The notes beneath the pieces were generated by a model. That model searched no databases, was not told where the DNA came from, and saw nothing but the letters and a program-made list of their open reading frames with translations. Below are positions 22,565 through 35,478 of a stretch of 64,000 bases of DNA, piece after piece (position 1 is the stretch's first letter; each line of letters starts with the position of its first letter). A program made the translations under genes and the position numbers. The stretch is taken from contig CM043961.1 of the NCBI GenBank assembly GCA_014529385.2, positions 17,290,978-17,354,977 on the forward strand, read 5' to 3'. The DNA comes from Adiantum capillus-veneris (lineage: Eukaryota > Streptophyta > Polypodiopsida > Polypodiales > Pteridaceae).

Positions 22565-23785
22565 TTATAGCTTATCAAATAGGTCTTCTACCCGTGGAAT
22601 GGGAAAGCTATTTTTGATAGTGATCCTATTTAGTGCTCTATAGTCGACACACATACGATATGTGTCGTCCTTCTTTTGCACTAATAACACGGATGAGCAA
22701 AATGGAGATGAGCTAGGCCTACCCATGCCCTTCTCAACTAACTCATGCACTTGCCGCATAATCTCCTCTTGTTGAGCTTGAGAAACTCTATAAGGAGGTT
22801 TATTAGGCGGTGAACTTCCTGGAAGAAGTTCAATTGCATGGTTATCATTGCCTCGTTTAGGAGGTAGTTCACAAGGGATGTCATCAATAAATACATCTTG
22901 AAATCCCTTGAGAAAATTGGATGACTCTAGTTCCTTGTGGTTATTTATATTTTCTTTTGCTAAAGCATTAGGTTCATTTTGAGAATCTTTAACAAAAATC
23001 ATGTACATGAAAATAGAGCTCTTTATTGACTTATTGAAAGCTTGCGTATGTACAACGGGTATGGTGTTACCCATCTCTTTAGCATCTATGTACATATCTT
23101 TTTCCCTGAACCTAAAGTAGATTTTCCTTTCAGGGAATTTAACATTGGCAGCCATGTGATCAAAGCATGGTGCCCCTAGGATTACATCCTTATGCTTGAG
23201 AGGAGAGATAAAGAAGTCCTCTTTGTCCGCGTAGCTTTGGACATGGTGCCTCAATGTCCCAATTAAGGGAGTGACTGAAGATTCTTGCCCCTTGAAAGCA
23301 CCATCGACGGGTAGGACATCTCCCATCTCATAGGCTTGGATGCCTAGCTTGGTGGCCAACTCTGTGGATATGAAATTGTGAGTAGAACCAGGGTCAAAGA
23401 GAATAAAAGCATCATGTTCTCTTACCTTTCCCCAAGCATGGCATAGAGGATATCCTTTGTGGTGAGCTTCCTCTTCTTGGATTTCAACCATTGTATCTCT
23501 AGGAGGCTCATGGTGGGTGTTCTTTTGGGGGCAAGCACGGTACGCATGCCCTTGCTCGCCACATTTGAAACAACGGTTATCCTTGCGATAACGCTCAAGC
23601 TCTTCATGAGAGAGTTTGTTTTTGCCTTTGTAAACTCCCTTCTCCTTAGCTTTGTTGTTATTGGTATTGCCCTTAGTAGACTTTTGGACATTGTCCTTCC
23701 CCTTAGGCTCATTGGAACCCTTGTTTTTTGTTGGCTTAAGATTTCTCTTAGCCCATGTTTGGAAATTGATTTGTGAAGCCACCAT
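22565..23785 (-). pseudogene. Gypsy B gag end, protease and RT start
   Basis: The minus-strand frame (406 codons) carries CFKCGEQGHAYRAC, a CCHC knuckle, near residue 72. The protease segment follows with LFDPGSTHNFIS, where active enzymes have D-S/T-G, so the middle residue is Pro. The RT opening is SSSPFCSSVLLVQKKDDTYR and MCVDYRALNRITIKN, then FPIPRVEDLFDKL, after which a stop cuts the frame. The remaining RT block (YFSRIDLKSSYHQ) is readable at about 22560-22500 and continues after Copia C at 12140. It overlaps gag in another frame at 23422-23785. Confidence 0.87.
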
Positions 23786-24906
23786 AGTATGGTGTATGAC
23801 CGTAGATATGGTGCGTGGCCTTTGAAGTTGACATACTCCGCCATATCTTCAGTTAAGCCCGCACAAAATTGTTGTTTTTGCTCTCCAAAATCCATCTTTT
23901 TGAAGATAGTGGATTTGAGATGTAAGTCCCAAAACTTGTCTACATATTTGTGAATGGATTCGTAGGGAGAGAGCTTCAAGCTTCGCCATTCGGTGAGTAC
24001 TTTGTCTTTGGCATCAGTGGCCAAAAACTGCTTCATGATGGAAGCTCTTAAAGCTTTCCATGTTCGTGGAGCTTCACCGTTTGCCCATAGGCTAGACCAC
24101 CATTGCCTAGCGGACTTTTGAAAATGCATAGCTACATGGCGTAGCTTAGAGGACTCCGTGAAGCCCTCATCTCCAAACGCCACATTGAATTGTTGGGTAA
24201 AAGCCAAGACTTTGTCTGTAGCACCAAAGGTGCCATCATAGGTAAGGAAAGAGATGTTATTTCCTCCCTCTTTGAACTTCTTGAGCTTGGACAACCTCTT
24301 CCATGCGGCATAGGATTTCCTTTGGCCTCTTCTTGTTGATGATTCAAAAGTTGCACCATTGCTTTCTTCAAAAGATGAAGAATTCGAGGAAGATGGAGAA
24401 GAGGGTGACCTCTTTCTCGCCTTTTTCTTGCCTTGTTCCTCCTTGTCTAGACCATCACTTTCTTCATAAGAGGAAGAGGATGAAGAAGATGGAGAAGAGG
24501 GTGACCTCTTTCTTGCCTTTTTCTTCTCTTGTTTTTTATCATCCCTCTTTGAATAATGGTGTGGAGAGGTGTGCGATGGTCTTCTCCATTTAGGAGGTGA
24601 TGGAGAGCATTTTGCCCACCGTCTTCGTGGAGCCATCTCCGCCAAGGTGGCAGGAGGCTCACTTCTTTCTCGTTCCTTTGACGGGGGCTCTTGAGTTCTC
24701 CTTTGGAAACGAGATGCGTCATCAAGAAGGAAATTTTTCAGCCCTTCGTATGGATCCTCTTCTTCTTCCCGAATTAGATAGAGGTCTCTTTTGCAAGTCT
24801 CACAAGGAGGCTTCTTAGGTACTCTCTCTTCATGGTGGGGAGTTTGGAGAATCCCATAAGCACGTAGTTGTCGTTGCACATCACTTTGGAGGGATGGATT
24901 GCACAT
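23422..24906 (-). pseudogene. Gypsy B gag with Arg/Ser-rich repeated N-terminal part
   Basis: A 494-codon frame. Residues 1-120 are charged and without known domain. Two copies of KKKARKRSPSSPSS followed by Ser runs and acidic EES(D/N)G lie at about 130-190. The capsid-like core follows (LTYDGTFGATDKVLAF, MHFQKSARQWWSSLW, KQFLATDAKDKVLTEWRSLK), the layout of plant Gypsy gag (retrotransposon gag domain). After a frame shift near 23780 the zinc knuckle continues in the frame 22565-23785. The repeat could act as a nuclear-localisation or nucleic-acid-binding segment, which is inference. Confidence 0.85.
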
Positions 24907-25434
24907 GGCTTGTTAAAGCCTAGAAACAAGGTAGTTCACAAGCATAGGGGCATCATTAGTAGCAAAATCAAAGCTATCAACATTAATTTTACTCTCTTTA
25001 CTATTGTCAGCCATTCTAACAATTTTTTAGGTGTAATATTTTTAGGTGTACTTTGGCACTCCAAGCCCTAGTTGCTGCTCCTCTTTACCCCTTTAGAAAA
25101 GCACTCAAGCTACAGTACCAATGGCTCAAATATCATTAATTGCAAGCAATATAAAAAAAAGGGTCTTTCAACACCAAAATAGTACCGGCTCCTGTCAAGC
25201 TTCTAATAGCTCAATAGTGGTTAAAGCCGTAGGCAAGCCCCATAGGACTCCACTATTAAGACCATAGCTCTCGATGGTCATACCCCGTTATCTGCACGAA
25301 GGCAGGCTCACTGCAAGGCTGAGAAATCCCTATTCTACTTACTCAATTGCAATTAATAATACCAACCATTTAAAGCTAGCTTCAGGACCTCCCTTCTTGA
25401 GCAAGAAAAGAGAAACCTTGTGCTCTAATACCAA
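24907..25434 (-). other. Leader and primer site of Gypsy B
   Basis: This is the untranslated region between the LTR at 25435 and gag. On the minus strand the sequence next to the LTR reads TTGGTATTAGAGCAC, a tRNA-Met type primer site. No other coding signal is visible. Confidence 0.7.
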
Positions 25435-26623
25435 TGTAACCTTTAATGGCCTAGTAACTTGTGTGTAGCAGAAAATAGCATAGACATAGTGAGCATTTCA
25501 TTAGAATAGATTCCTAATGAGTAGCAAGAGTGCTTGGATGGAGAGAGCAACAAAAAGCATAACACTTAGTTAGATAGGCATGAAAAATAGTTCAAAAAGA
25601 GAGAAATTAAGCTATTGACAACAGTTGAGGACCGGATTTACATGGAGCCGGTCCCCCCTCCAAAAGGCTTTGTATTATAGGTTTCCCCCATCAAGGGAGA
25701 TATTTTACAATACGATTCTTTGTGTTCCTTCAATAACTAGCTAGTGCAATGAAGATGGAAGCTTCAAGCACTAAGCAAACACTTTAAAACACAACATCAA
25801 TTCCCTCACGGTCTCAGGCCCAAGGCCTCACACATCTTCGAAGTGGTGAGAGCTAGCGGGGTATGAGAGTAGATTGAGAGGAAGAAGGAGTAGTCTTACG
25901 AGAAAGATGTATATCTCCTCACATAATCACTCATATTAGCTTAGCATAGCTTAGTAATTAGCATGGTAGAGGAGATGAGCATGCATTGAATCTTGTCTCT
26001 TGGTTGCATTTGCATCACAAAGCCAAGAGTTGTTGGTGTAGGCCTCCCTTCTCACAAGCTTGGAGTAGATGATGTGCTTTCCAGCTTGAGAAGGAGAGAG
26101 AGAGTCTTCTTACTTCACACATGAGATTGTGTGAGTGTGTGTGTGATAATACCTTGCCAAAACTAGTCCCCCCCTCTCTCTTGGTCGACCCCTCTTGCAA
26201 TTTACTCTTGTTGGCACCCCATTGGACCCTGCAAAGCTTAGCCAATCATAATTGAGAAGCATAAGTGATAGCCGTGTGACATGTGTCCCCCTTTCCCCTT
26301 TTGTGAGAGCTTTAGGTAATTAAATAATGCAACTAAACTCTCATTGGACCCCTTTGTCTGCTGGCCAATAGGAAGCAGGCAAGCCATTGGGCTGTTGAAT
26401 GCTCATTGGACTTCTTGGGAGACTATCCAATAGTCTTCTAGAGAGCTTAATCCTTATTGGTTCTTTTATCAAGTGTTTTTAAATGAATTAAACTAGATTT
26501 ACTCTAGCCTAATTCTCATCGGTCCACCTCTATGGCCATCCAATAGGATTTGAATGCACCTTGTGGGCAACTGGGCTAGGGAGCTGACATGTGTCCCCTA
26601 TTCCCTTTGTGTAAAGGGAGCCC

Positions 26624-26661
<38 letters not shown>

Positions 26662-27041
26662 GTGTTTATCTCTTATCCCCTACTTACAGGGCTCGCCCCC
26701 TCCTATGTAGGAGTCTTGAAGACTTTTGTGTACACTCATAAAGCATCCAATTTCACTAAGCTTGACCATTTGGACATAACCTTTTGAATTTTGGAACCTT
26801 AGCATTTTGGAAGTCTTAATGGGCTAAACCTTAGGGTCTTTGAATCCCATTGTTGCACATTGCTCTTTTGCAGATGGCCCCCCCTTTGGATCCCTATTTT
26901 TCCTCCTTTGGATCCCTACTGTGGCCGGTCTGCCAGCTTAACCAACATTCTAGCTTTTTCTCCCTGGCACTTCCCCATATTAAATGATCAGTTTAACATG
27001 AGAAAATCATTTCGAAGAATTAGATATTAGTTATTATGACA
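25435..27041 (-). repeat. Middle LTR of Gypsy B (1607 bp)
   Basis: TGTAACCTTTAATGG to TTATTATGACA, about 2% different from 7742-9402 outside the GT array, with a few small indels. It serves as 5' LTR for the complete unit and as 3' LTR for the deleted upstream unit. Confidence 0.92.
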
Positions 27042-27953
27042 TTCCTCTCTCTTAAAATCATAGTCGTCCTCGACTATGGGGTAGAGTAGATAAAGCCTAT
27101 TCATTAGTCCTTTTTCTAGCAGGTAGAGCATCCCTATCTTACCCTACGACATCGTTTAAGAATGGATGACTAATCCATTTGGTGCTTGAGAGCTAAAGCT
27201 GTCACAAGCATGTCAGCACATTAGTCCTATCAATCTTCCATAGTAGAGTGACAAGCTCTACTTGGTGTTTGGAAGACGTCGTCTCCACAAATTTGATTCT
27301 AAGCATGCATACTACTTAACATTTGTGCACAATAAAGAAAAAGAGAGTCTTATAAGACAAAAACTTTGTTCATTTTAAACATTTGTACATTTGCTTACTC
27401 TAGGAAAGCATTGTAAGCATTGACAAGGTTTAGGTTATCCTTTAATTGTGTGTCTTGCATCCATCTAGCATCTTCAAAAGGATAATTTTTAAACTTAATA
27501 AGATATTGTTGGATAGTCTTACCACCTCTTAATACCTATCTTCATGTCGGACAATGGACTCAGACTGCAACACCTCTTCTTGGTCCTCAATCTCCGGTGG
27601 GTCTTCAATAGTTGGTTCTTGAGGTGGCTCTCCTTTGTAAGGCTTTAGTAGGCTCACATGGAAAGCATTGTGTATGAGCCAATGACTGGGCAACTTGAGT
27701 TGATAGGCCATCTCATTGATTGGTCTAAGAATATGGAAGGGACCGTAGTACCTTTTTGCTAACTTAGCATAGTACTTTTGGTGTCCCATAGGATTCTTGC
27801 CAATCGTGTGCCTTAATCGAGCCTTGGGGAATTTAAGCAAGACCCAATCATTTTCTTTAAAGGCTTGGGCTCTTTTGTGCTTATCAGCAGCAGCCTTTTG
27901 CCTTTGTTGTGAGATAGAGATAGCATCCTTAATCTTTTGGAAAGATTCTTATA
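27042..27953 (-). pseudogene. Second copy of the Gypsy B integrase tail (deleted tandem unit)
   Basis: The region repeats 9403-10315 almost exactly, including the minus-strand frame with [20 protein letters not shown] and [20 protein letters not shown]. It stops abruptly at the hexamer GGTCTC (27954-27959), where it joins LTR sequence. It proves that another Gypsy B internal region once lay here. Confidence 0.9.
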
Positions 27954-28752
27954 GGTCTCAAACCCAAGGCCTCACACACCTTCGAAGTGGTGAGAGCTAG
28001 CGGGGTATGAGAGTAGATTGAGAGGATGAAGGAGTAGTCTTACGAGAAAGAAGTATATCTCCTCACATAATCACTCATATTAGCTTAGCATAGCTTAGTA
28101 ATTAGCATGGTAGAGGAGATGAGCATGCATTGAAGCTTGGCTCTTGGTTGCATTTGCATCACAAAGCCAAGAGTTGTTGGTGTAGACCTCCCTTCTCACA
28201 AGCTTGGAGTAGATGATGAGCTTTCCATTAAAGCTTGAGAAGGAGAGAGAGAGTCTTCTTACTTCACACATGAGATTGTGTGAGTGTGTGTGTGATAATA
28301 CCTTGCCAAAACCCCTCTCTCTCTTGGTCGACCCCTCTTGCAATTTACTCTTGTTGGCACCCCATTGGACCATGCAAAGCTTAGCCAATCATAATTGTGA
28401 TAGCCTTGTGACATGTGTCCACCTTTCCCCTTTGGTGAGAGATTTAGGTAATTAAATAATGCAACTAAACACTCATTGGACCCCTTTGTCTTTTGGCCAA
28501 TAAGAAGCAGGCAAGCCAGTGGGCTGCTGAATGCTCATTGGACCCCTTGGGAGACTGTCCAGTAGTCTTCTAGAGAGCTTAATTCTTATTGGTTCTTTTA
28601 TCAAGTGTTTTTAAATGAATTAAACTATATTTACTCTAGCCTAATTCTCATTGGTCCACCTCTATGGCCGTCCAATAGGATTTGAGTGCACCTTGTGAGC
28701 AATTGGGCTAGGGAGCTGACATATGTCCCCTATTCCCTTTGTGTAAAGGGAG

Positions 28753-28799
<47 letters not shown>

Positions 28800-29151
28800 C
28801 TCTCTCATCCCCTACTTACAGGGCTCGCCCCCTCCTATGTAGGACTCTTGAGGACTTTTGTGTACATTCACAAAGCATCCAATTTCACTAAGCTTGACCA
28901 TTTGGACATAAGCTTTGAATTTTGAAACCTTAGCATTTTGGAAGTCTTAATGGGCTGAACCTTAAGGTCTCTGAAGCCCATTGTTGCACACTGCTCTTTT
29001 GCACATGGCTCCCCCTTTGGATCCCTACTGTGGCCGGTCTGCCAGCTGAACCAATATTCTAGCTTTTTCTCCCTTGGCACTTTCCCATATTAAATGATCA
29101 GTTTAACATGAGAAACTCATTTAGGAGAATTAGATATTAATTATTATGACA
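27954..29151 (-). repeat. Truncated outer LTR of Gypsy B
   Basis: It corresponds to 8119-9402 of the left LTR and ends TTATTATGACA at 29151. The first part of the LTR (plus-strand sense) is missing. It contains the (TG)21 array at 28755-28797. Confidence 0.9.
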
Positions 29152-29930
29152 TTGTTTGAAGCACACAAATACTTTGGACTTCGCTTTAAGCAGAAATACC
29201 CATGCATGCCTGAAGTAATCATCAGTGAAAGTCATAAAGTAAAGGTAATTGTCCAAGGACGGAGTTTGCATGGGCCCACAAATATCATTATGCACAAGCT
29301 GCAACTTGCATGTGGCCCTAACTGAATCATCCTTTGGAAACTTTGAACGCTACATATTACCCAAAATACAACCTTCACAAACATGTTTGACAGGTGCTTC
29401 AAGAGGCAGCAAAGAAGCAACCATATCAAATTTTTGCAAATGCAGCAAACTGGCAAACTTCAGATGACCAAAACGTGCATGCCAACGTTTTGCTTCTAAA
29501 ATAGCTTTTGAATCCACAATTGCATTTGCAAAATTCTTCCCACACTTGTCATACAAAGTGAGCTTATACAACCCACAACATGAAATGCCAGATGCAGCAA
29601 TTTCATCACCGAAACTGAGATCAGTTACTCTACATTTGTCATCCACAAATTTTACTACAAGACCAAGTCTAGCAAGTGCAGATACAGACAAAAGATTTTT
29701 CTTGATCCCAGGTACATAAAGTGCATCAACAAGTGCAAAAGAACTGCCATTTGCAGCAGTAAGCACAATGTTTCCAACTCTCTAACTGGATAAGAGGCAT
29801 TGTTAACACAAGTAACTGAATTCTCGTGAGGGACAGACTCAAGAGAGGTGAACAAATCACGATGTGAGGTAATGTGCTTTGTAGCACCACTATGAAAATA
29901 CGACACATGTGAATCTACAGCAATTGACAT
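29152..29930 (-). pseudogene. Copia A protease, pre-integrase and integrase N-terminal part
   Basis: Reading right to left, VSYFHSGATKHITS is the protease box with His in place of the catalytic Asp. LYVPGIKKNLLSVSAL follows, then KRWHARFGHLKFASL and CEGCILGN, the HHCC zinc finger of integrase (29766-29350). After a stop, HAWVFLLKAKSKVFVCFK at 29152-29220 is the integrase core up to the insertion point of Gypsy B. The second half is at 7335-7741. Confidence 0.87.
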
Positions 29931-29963
29931 GCATGCATCATGGACAACATGATTATAGGTACA

Positions 29964-30158
29964 CTATGCACTAAAAGCCCATTTTGTATCAACATCAGTA
30001 TCACAGTCTCCTTTCACAGAAGACTCAACAATAGCTGCATTTGTAGTGGATCCAACATTTGCAGTGGAACCATCCTCTTTCTTCTTAGCCTCTTTGGCCT
30101 TAAAATTAGGACACTCCTTCATCAAGTGACCGTTAGCTTTACAATTATGGCAACACAT
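29964..30158 (-). pseudogene. Copia A gag zinc knuckle
   Basis: The frame opens with CCHNCKANGHLMKECPNFKAK, a CCHC knuckle (C-x2-C-x4-H-x4-C), followed by a Lys/Glu-rich linker (EAKKKEDGS). It connects gag at 30.4-30.9 kb with protease at 29.9 kb, in a different frame from both. Confidence 0.85.
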
Positions 30159-30405
30159 CTTATTTTTGCCCTCATCACCAGAATTTCCAAACGAATTGCT
30201 GCTAGCAGAATCATTAGAAACATGTGATTTTCCACTCGCAGAAGAACCATAAGAAGAGGTTGCATTGGAATTACCACCCTTTCTTGAGCAGCAATAAAAG
30301 CCTATTCAAATGCACACTGTCTAGTCCTGTTTTTTCTGGAAAGTGACTCTTGGAACAACAATGTGCACAATGCATCAAACTTGACAACTTCAGGATTTCC
30401 TTGGG

Positions 30406-31000
30406 TCATAAGTTTCCAAGTACTAGCAAAAGTCTGGTAAGAGTTTGGCAAGGCATCAAGAACAGTCTGCACAAGGGAATTGTCTGCTGAAATGACTTCA
30501 CTTGTAGAAATAAGTTGCTCATTGATATCCTTGACACCAACAAGGAAATGTCCATGTCATCTTCCTCATGCATAATCTTTGATTCCAGCTCTTTACGCAG
30601 CAATGCAATTTTAGCCTTATTGTAACTTGCATAACGACCAGCTAGAATATCCCAAGCTTGGTTTGCAGATTTTGTTGAATGAATGTGAGAAGTAATAGTG
30701 TGCTTCACAAACAATGCAATCAATGCATCTTTTACATCCCAACGAGCTTGTTCTACCGTAGGTAAAACAACTCTAACATCAACAATTCTTGCAGCAAGAC
30801 CTGCAACATCCTCAACAGTGCCTGTATCCTCAGAATCAGGACGTACATCAATGCCCTGCACAATATTCTAGACACCCTTTGACACAAGAACGTGTTGCAT
30901 CATGTAAGCCCACATAGGGCAATTGTCCCCATCCAATCTGTCCTCAACAACAAACATCTTTAACACATTTGTGTTTTTGTCGGCCATGATGAATGCATGC
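30406..31000 (-). pseudogene. Copia A gag
   Basis: It is readable from DRLDGDNCPMWAYMMQHVLVSKGV (about 30960-30870), a gag opening, into the frame 30861-30406. That frame has WDVKDALIALFVKHTITSHI, then KSANQAWDILAGRYASYNKA and LLRKELESKIMHEEDDMD, the UBN2-type Copia gag. One stop lies between them at about 30868. Confidence 0.82.
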
Positions 31001-31335
31001 ACCTGATGTGAAAATTGCCCAAAAGAAGAGAAACAAAGCGGGAACAACACATGTTCTATAGCACAAACCATAGAAGACTGTAAGGGACATGTTATGCAAA
31101 AAACGGCACTGATAGAATTTTTGCACAAAATGACAAAATAGCATGTGTAGCCTATAGTGATAACAGAGGCCAAAATGAGCCCGAATCAAAAATTTGAGCA
31201 GACTAAGCTCTTACAGCTTTCCCGAAATTTTTGTTGACCTACGAATGCTCGCAACAAAAATCAAAGAAAGTGAGTAGGCGTGTGTTGAAGCTGCTGGCGA
31301 ATAAGCCCGGGAGAACGTAACTTGCTCTTACCAAT

Positions 31336-31562
31336 TGTTGGAATTAGGGTTGCAGAAAAACACACACAGCTTGGAGAAGACGAAGGAAGCTCAAGGAACA
31401 CAATAGAGAGTGTTTTACTTAGTGTGCAATGGAAGATAGATAGCCCTAGACTAATGGCCGTATATACAATGCACAGGGGGAAAATCCTCCTAGTGAGGGA
31501 AAAAATGCCACGGCGGTCCTAAGTGTGCTGACACACATCGCTACCACATGTATATGGTAACA
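31336..31562 (-). repeat. 5' LTR of Copia A (227 bp)
   Basis: TGTTGGAATTAGGG to ATATGGTAACA, followed by the target copy ATTTT at 31563-31567. The minus-strand primer site is in 31321-31335. Confidence 0.92.
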
Positions 31563-33118
31563 ATTTTTTGCCATGAAAGCGAAGTTTTGGCCTTCATTTC
31601 CTCATACGAACTCAAATTTGTGCAACCCAAGAGTAATTTTAGGGATTTTGGCACGTTCCAAACGTTATGGTGATGTCCATTTGATCTAATTTTGATCAAA
31701 TTTTATGTAGCAACATGTACGACATTAGTATCCTCTACACACACACATCGGTGCTGTGTTCTCGAAACACACACACATTGGCGTTGTTCTTTTGTAAACA
31801 CACACACACACACACCTCTTTGGCATCAGCAGCGACATCATCTCTTTGGATTGCGGCATCGGTAAAGAATCTTCGAGTTTGACGACTTTGGCATAGAGCA
31901 CGAGAGAGAGCACATCGGCATTCGACATCGACGAGGCGTTTATGTTTGGTGGTGAAAATCAGTATCGACATCCAACAGCTTCTCCTCCAACATCGACGTG
32001 CATGGGTGAGGTGCCTCTTCCATTGAGGAGTGACACTCAACATTGACATTGACTATAGGTTTTCACACGCCTCTCGCATTGTGGAGAGCGATGCCAAGAG
32101 ACAATTTGTCGATAGTGGGAGACAAGTTACAGATTGCCGTTAGCAACACTCTCATTCATTTTTGAAAGCTTTTTTGTTTTTTGGATTTCCATACACTTTT
32201 GACCATGATGTATGGACTTTGTGGTATTGTGTATGCATAGCCCGTTGATGGCTTCTCAAAGACAGCTCTCAGATACAGATTTACATGCACAGGGGACAGT
32301 CACAGGTTCTCTTCACAGCAAATCTACGAGTATCTTTAGCAATGACAACCATTACTATTCTAGTGGGAGTTTGGGTGCACATGGTTTATGCATGACTAGC
32401 ACTTGAGAGTGCTTGTGCTCTATTGAGAGCGTTTTACTCTCCCTAGGAAGCTCACTTGAGTTCAAATTTTGCTTGTATCTAAGTGGTACCTGTTTGAGCA
32501 CGTATCCTTTGGTCTTGCAGTGATAGTTTTATGTTTTTTGGATGTATTTTGTGTTGTCATTGTGGAGCCGATTCTTGCTTGTTTTGGCAATCCTAGTTGT
32601 TTGTGAGTCTCGATTCAAAAGAGCCTTTTTCGAGACTGTGGCTAATCGTGTCTACATAATAACCTTTCATGAGGGTCATTGTGTGAGGTTTTTTGAAGCC
32701 GAGCACTGGGGGTGAGTTACCCAGTGTGAGGAGGATTAGGTTTTTGGAGATCCCCATTCATGGCCTTGCCATAGGACATGTATAGATGGATATAGGTGCT
32801 TTGACGCCAAATTGGTAGCCTTTTGACAATTTCTTAGTATATGCCAATTTATGCCCAATCCGCACTCCTTGTTGGTTTATGAATTATTAAATGATCAATT
32901 TTGCTTGAGATTTTGATCTTTCTATAGAGGAGACTACCGGATTTATCTCGTGAGTCCTCTACTTTTCTTACCGTACTCTTTTGTGTTGACATTGCAATGG
33001 TTTTTTATTGAGTTTCTGGTTGAGATTTTGATCTTTAAGCAGAGGAGACTGTGAAAATTTTGCACCTTTTTTTTTCCATAAGTTCTTAGCGTTACTCTCT
33101 TAGAGTTAGCTCTTATTA
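31563..33118 (+). other. Leader of Copia E, right part
   Basis: This is the continuation of the untranslated leader of element E after Copia A. It holds short CA runs (31738-31815) and no recognisable domain. Gag-like sequence starts at about 33120. Confidence 0.55.
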
Positions 33119-33119
33119 G

Positions 33120-33900
33120 CATGGCTAGATCTCTTGAGAATAAGATTATTACAGTAAGAATTTGATGGCACAAATCTCACTATATGAAAGCAGAGAATGC
33201 TTAATGTCCTAGTCAATAAAAGTCTTGCACTGCCATTGAAAGAGCGCAAAGAGGATTTGTACACTAGTGAGCAATAGGAGGAGCTTGATGTTGGTGCCAT
33301 GGCAACTATTAGTTTGCATCCTGGTGAGTCTACATTCTTCACGATTATAGACAAGACCAATGCTAAAGAACTATGGGAGTCTTTATGCTCAACATGGGAT
33401 GGTAAGAGTGCATTGAACAAAGTGTTTCTAATAAAGAAGCTTATGTGTCTTGACATGAAAAAAGATAGCAGTGTCAATTCACACTTGAACGAGTTTAACA
33501 ATGTGTCTACTTAGTTGACATCAAAGGGGACTAATTTCGATGATGAAATGAAATCCAATTTCTTGCTATGCTCTTTGCATGCATCATGGGATACATTTTA
33601 GCACTACCATTAGTAACTTCGCTCCTAAGGGCACGCTTGTTTTTAATGATGTTACTAGTGTTTTGCTCATGAAAGAGATTCGACATTAATCTCTTGACAT
33701 TGTAGTGGGCATGGTGATGCGTATATAGAAAGTGGAAGTATCCAGAGGAATAATCAAAGGTGGAGAGGTCGAAGTTGCGGTCATTCTCAAGATTGCAAGA
33801 ATGTACGTAGCAAGAGTCGTTTACATGACACAAGGAACATTTAATTCTACCATTGTCACAAGAAAGGACACATGAAAAAGGATTGTTGTTTTTTGCAAAG
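33120..33900 (+). pseudogene. Copia E gag
   Basis: The start at 33120 reads MARSLENKI. A frame at 33299-33514 reads AKELWESLCSTWDGKSALNK and VFLIKKLMCLDMKKDSSVNS, then HLNEFNN, which is typical gag. Near 33844-33885 FYHCHKKGHMKKDC is a zinc knuckle whose first Cys has become Phe or been lost. Multiple stops (for example near 33513 and 33605) break the frame. Confidence 0.8.
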
Positions 33901-34059
33901 AGAGAAGTGTAAAGCCATTGTCGTAAGTTCTGTACCTCTTAAGAGCAATGTAAATATAGAGAAGCTCAATGTCGTTGAGTCTCTACATGTTGATGTTGTA
34001 CTTAACGTGTTGCAACCATCAAGTATATTAGTCTTTACTTCTAATTGGAGTCCAAAGAC

Positions 34060-35300
34060 GTGTTGACTCTTGAAGAATGCTATGCACAGAATTGGATTAT
34101 TGACTCAAGTGCCAATTTTCATGTTACTCCTCACAAGGAGTGGTTCTCTAGTTATGCTTCTAAGCTGAGTGATTCTCATCAACTTGAGATATGTGCCATT
34201 GGAGATGTGAAGTTGTGTATGCACAACAGTATTGAGTCATGCTAGGAGGTGTTAAAGCATGTGCCAAAGCTAACTAAGAGCTTGGTTTTAGCAGGATCTT
34301 GGATACATTACAATGTTTGGCAATGGTTCCTAGATTATGAGAAAAAGTAACTTGGTCATTCTCAAAGGCCAAAAGTTTGGCTCATTATATTCCTTTCATG
34401 TCTATTCTATGAAAGACAACTTTATTTATGTAGCCAAGTTGTCTTCTACTAAGTTGTGGCATAGTTGGCTTGGTCATATGAGTCAAAAGGGAATGATACA
34501 GTTACAATGTTTTGGCTATATCCTTAAGTTAAACGATTCTGATTTTAATTTGTGTGAGCATTGCATATACGAAAAACAGACTAGGCTTACCATTTTGCCA
34601 TTGAACAGAGAGTTAGGGAATCCTCTAGACGTCGTTCATAGTGATATGTGGGCCTATGCCACATAATTCTCTAGGGGGCATTATATTTCCTGACTTTCAT
34701 AAACATCTCTGCTCAAAAGGTGTGGGTCTATCTCTTGAAGAGGAAAGATGAAGTTTTTGCTACATTTCAAAGTTTCCTTGCAATGGTCGAGAATAAGTTA
34801 CTCAAGAATTTGGAGGCTTTGCGCACTAACAAAGGGGAAGAATACGTATCCGTTGAGTTTAAGAACTTTTATAGCAAATGAAGCATTAGGAGTTACTTTA
34901 CTACACCGTACACACACACGCACACACACACACACACACACACACTCATAATGGATTTGTTGAGCGCATGAATAGGACTATTCAGGAGAGGGTCACTTCC
35001 ATGCTCTTTATGAAAAGTTTACCTCCAAAGTTTTGGGGATAGGTTGTTATGACAATGGTACACCATTGAACTACAAGATTCCGCAGGAGATGTGGACATG
35101 TAAAAAGCCTAATTATGATAGATTACATGTGTTTGGGTGTAAGGCATTCTCACATAAGCCTAAAGAGCTTAGAAAGAAGCTGGACCCCAAGTCACACAAA
35201 TGCATCTTCATTGGCTATGGAGCAGATGGACAAATGGGTTATCGCTCTGGCACCCGAAATCTTGGAGAGTTATTCTCAGCTCAAAAGTGATCTTTAATGA
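34060..35300 (+). pseudogene. Copia E protease and integrase
   Basis: WIIDSSANFHVTPHKEWF near 34093 is the protease box, with DSS in place of DSG. LWHSWLGHMSQKGM and CEHCIYEKQTR (34450-34590) are the integrase zinc finger. DVVHSDMW near 34630 holds the first catalytic Asp. RTNKGEEYVSVEF near 34822 has Asn for Asp. A CA microsatellite (34908-34943) sits exactly where the PxxPQ segment should be, followed by HNGFVERMNRTIQERV. KPNYDRLHVFGCKAFSHKPK follows. Many frame breaks are present. Confidence 0.82.
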
Positions 35301-35478
35301 GTCAAAGATGCATAGATAGCCTGTGAAAGAGATTGAATATCGTAAAGTGAGATTTGAGGGCGTAGCCTCAAGCCTAGTTACACAAACAACTTAGTCTACT
35401 AGCGATGTACCTACTGCTTGTAGTGATCCAGAGAGAGCTAGTGATGCTCTTGAGAGATTAGAGTCCAACAATAAGGCA

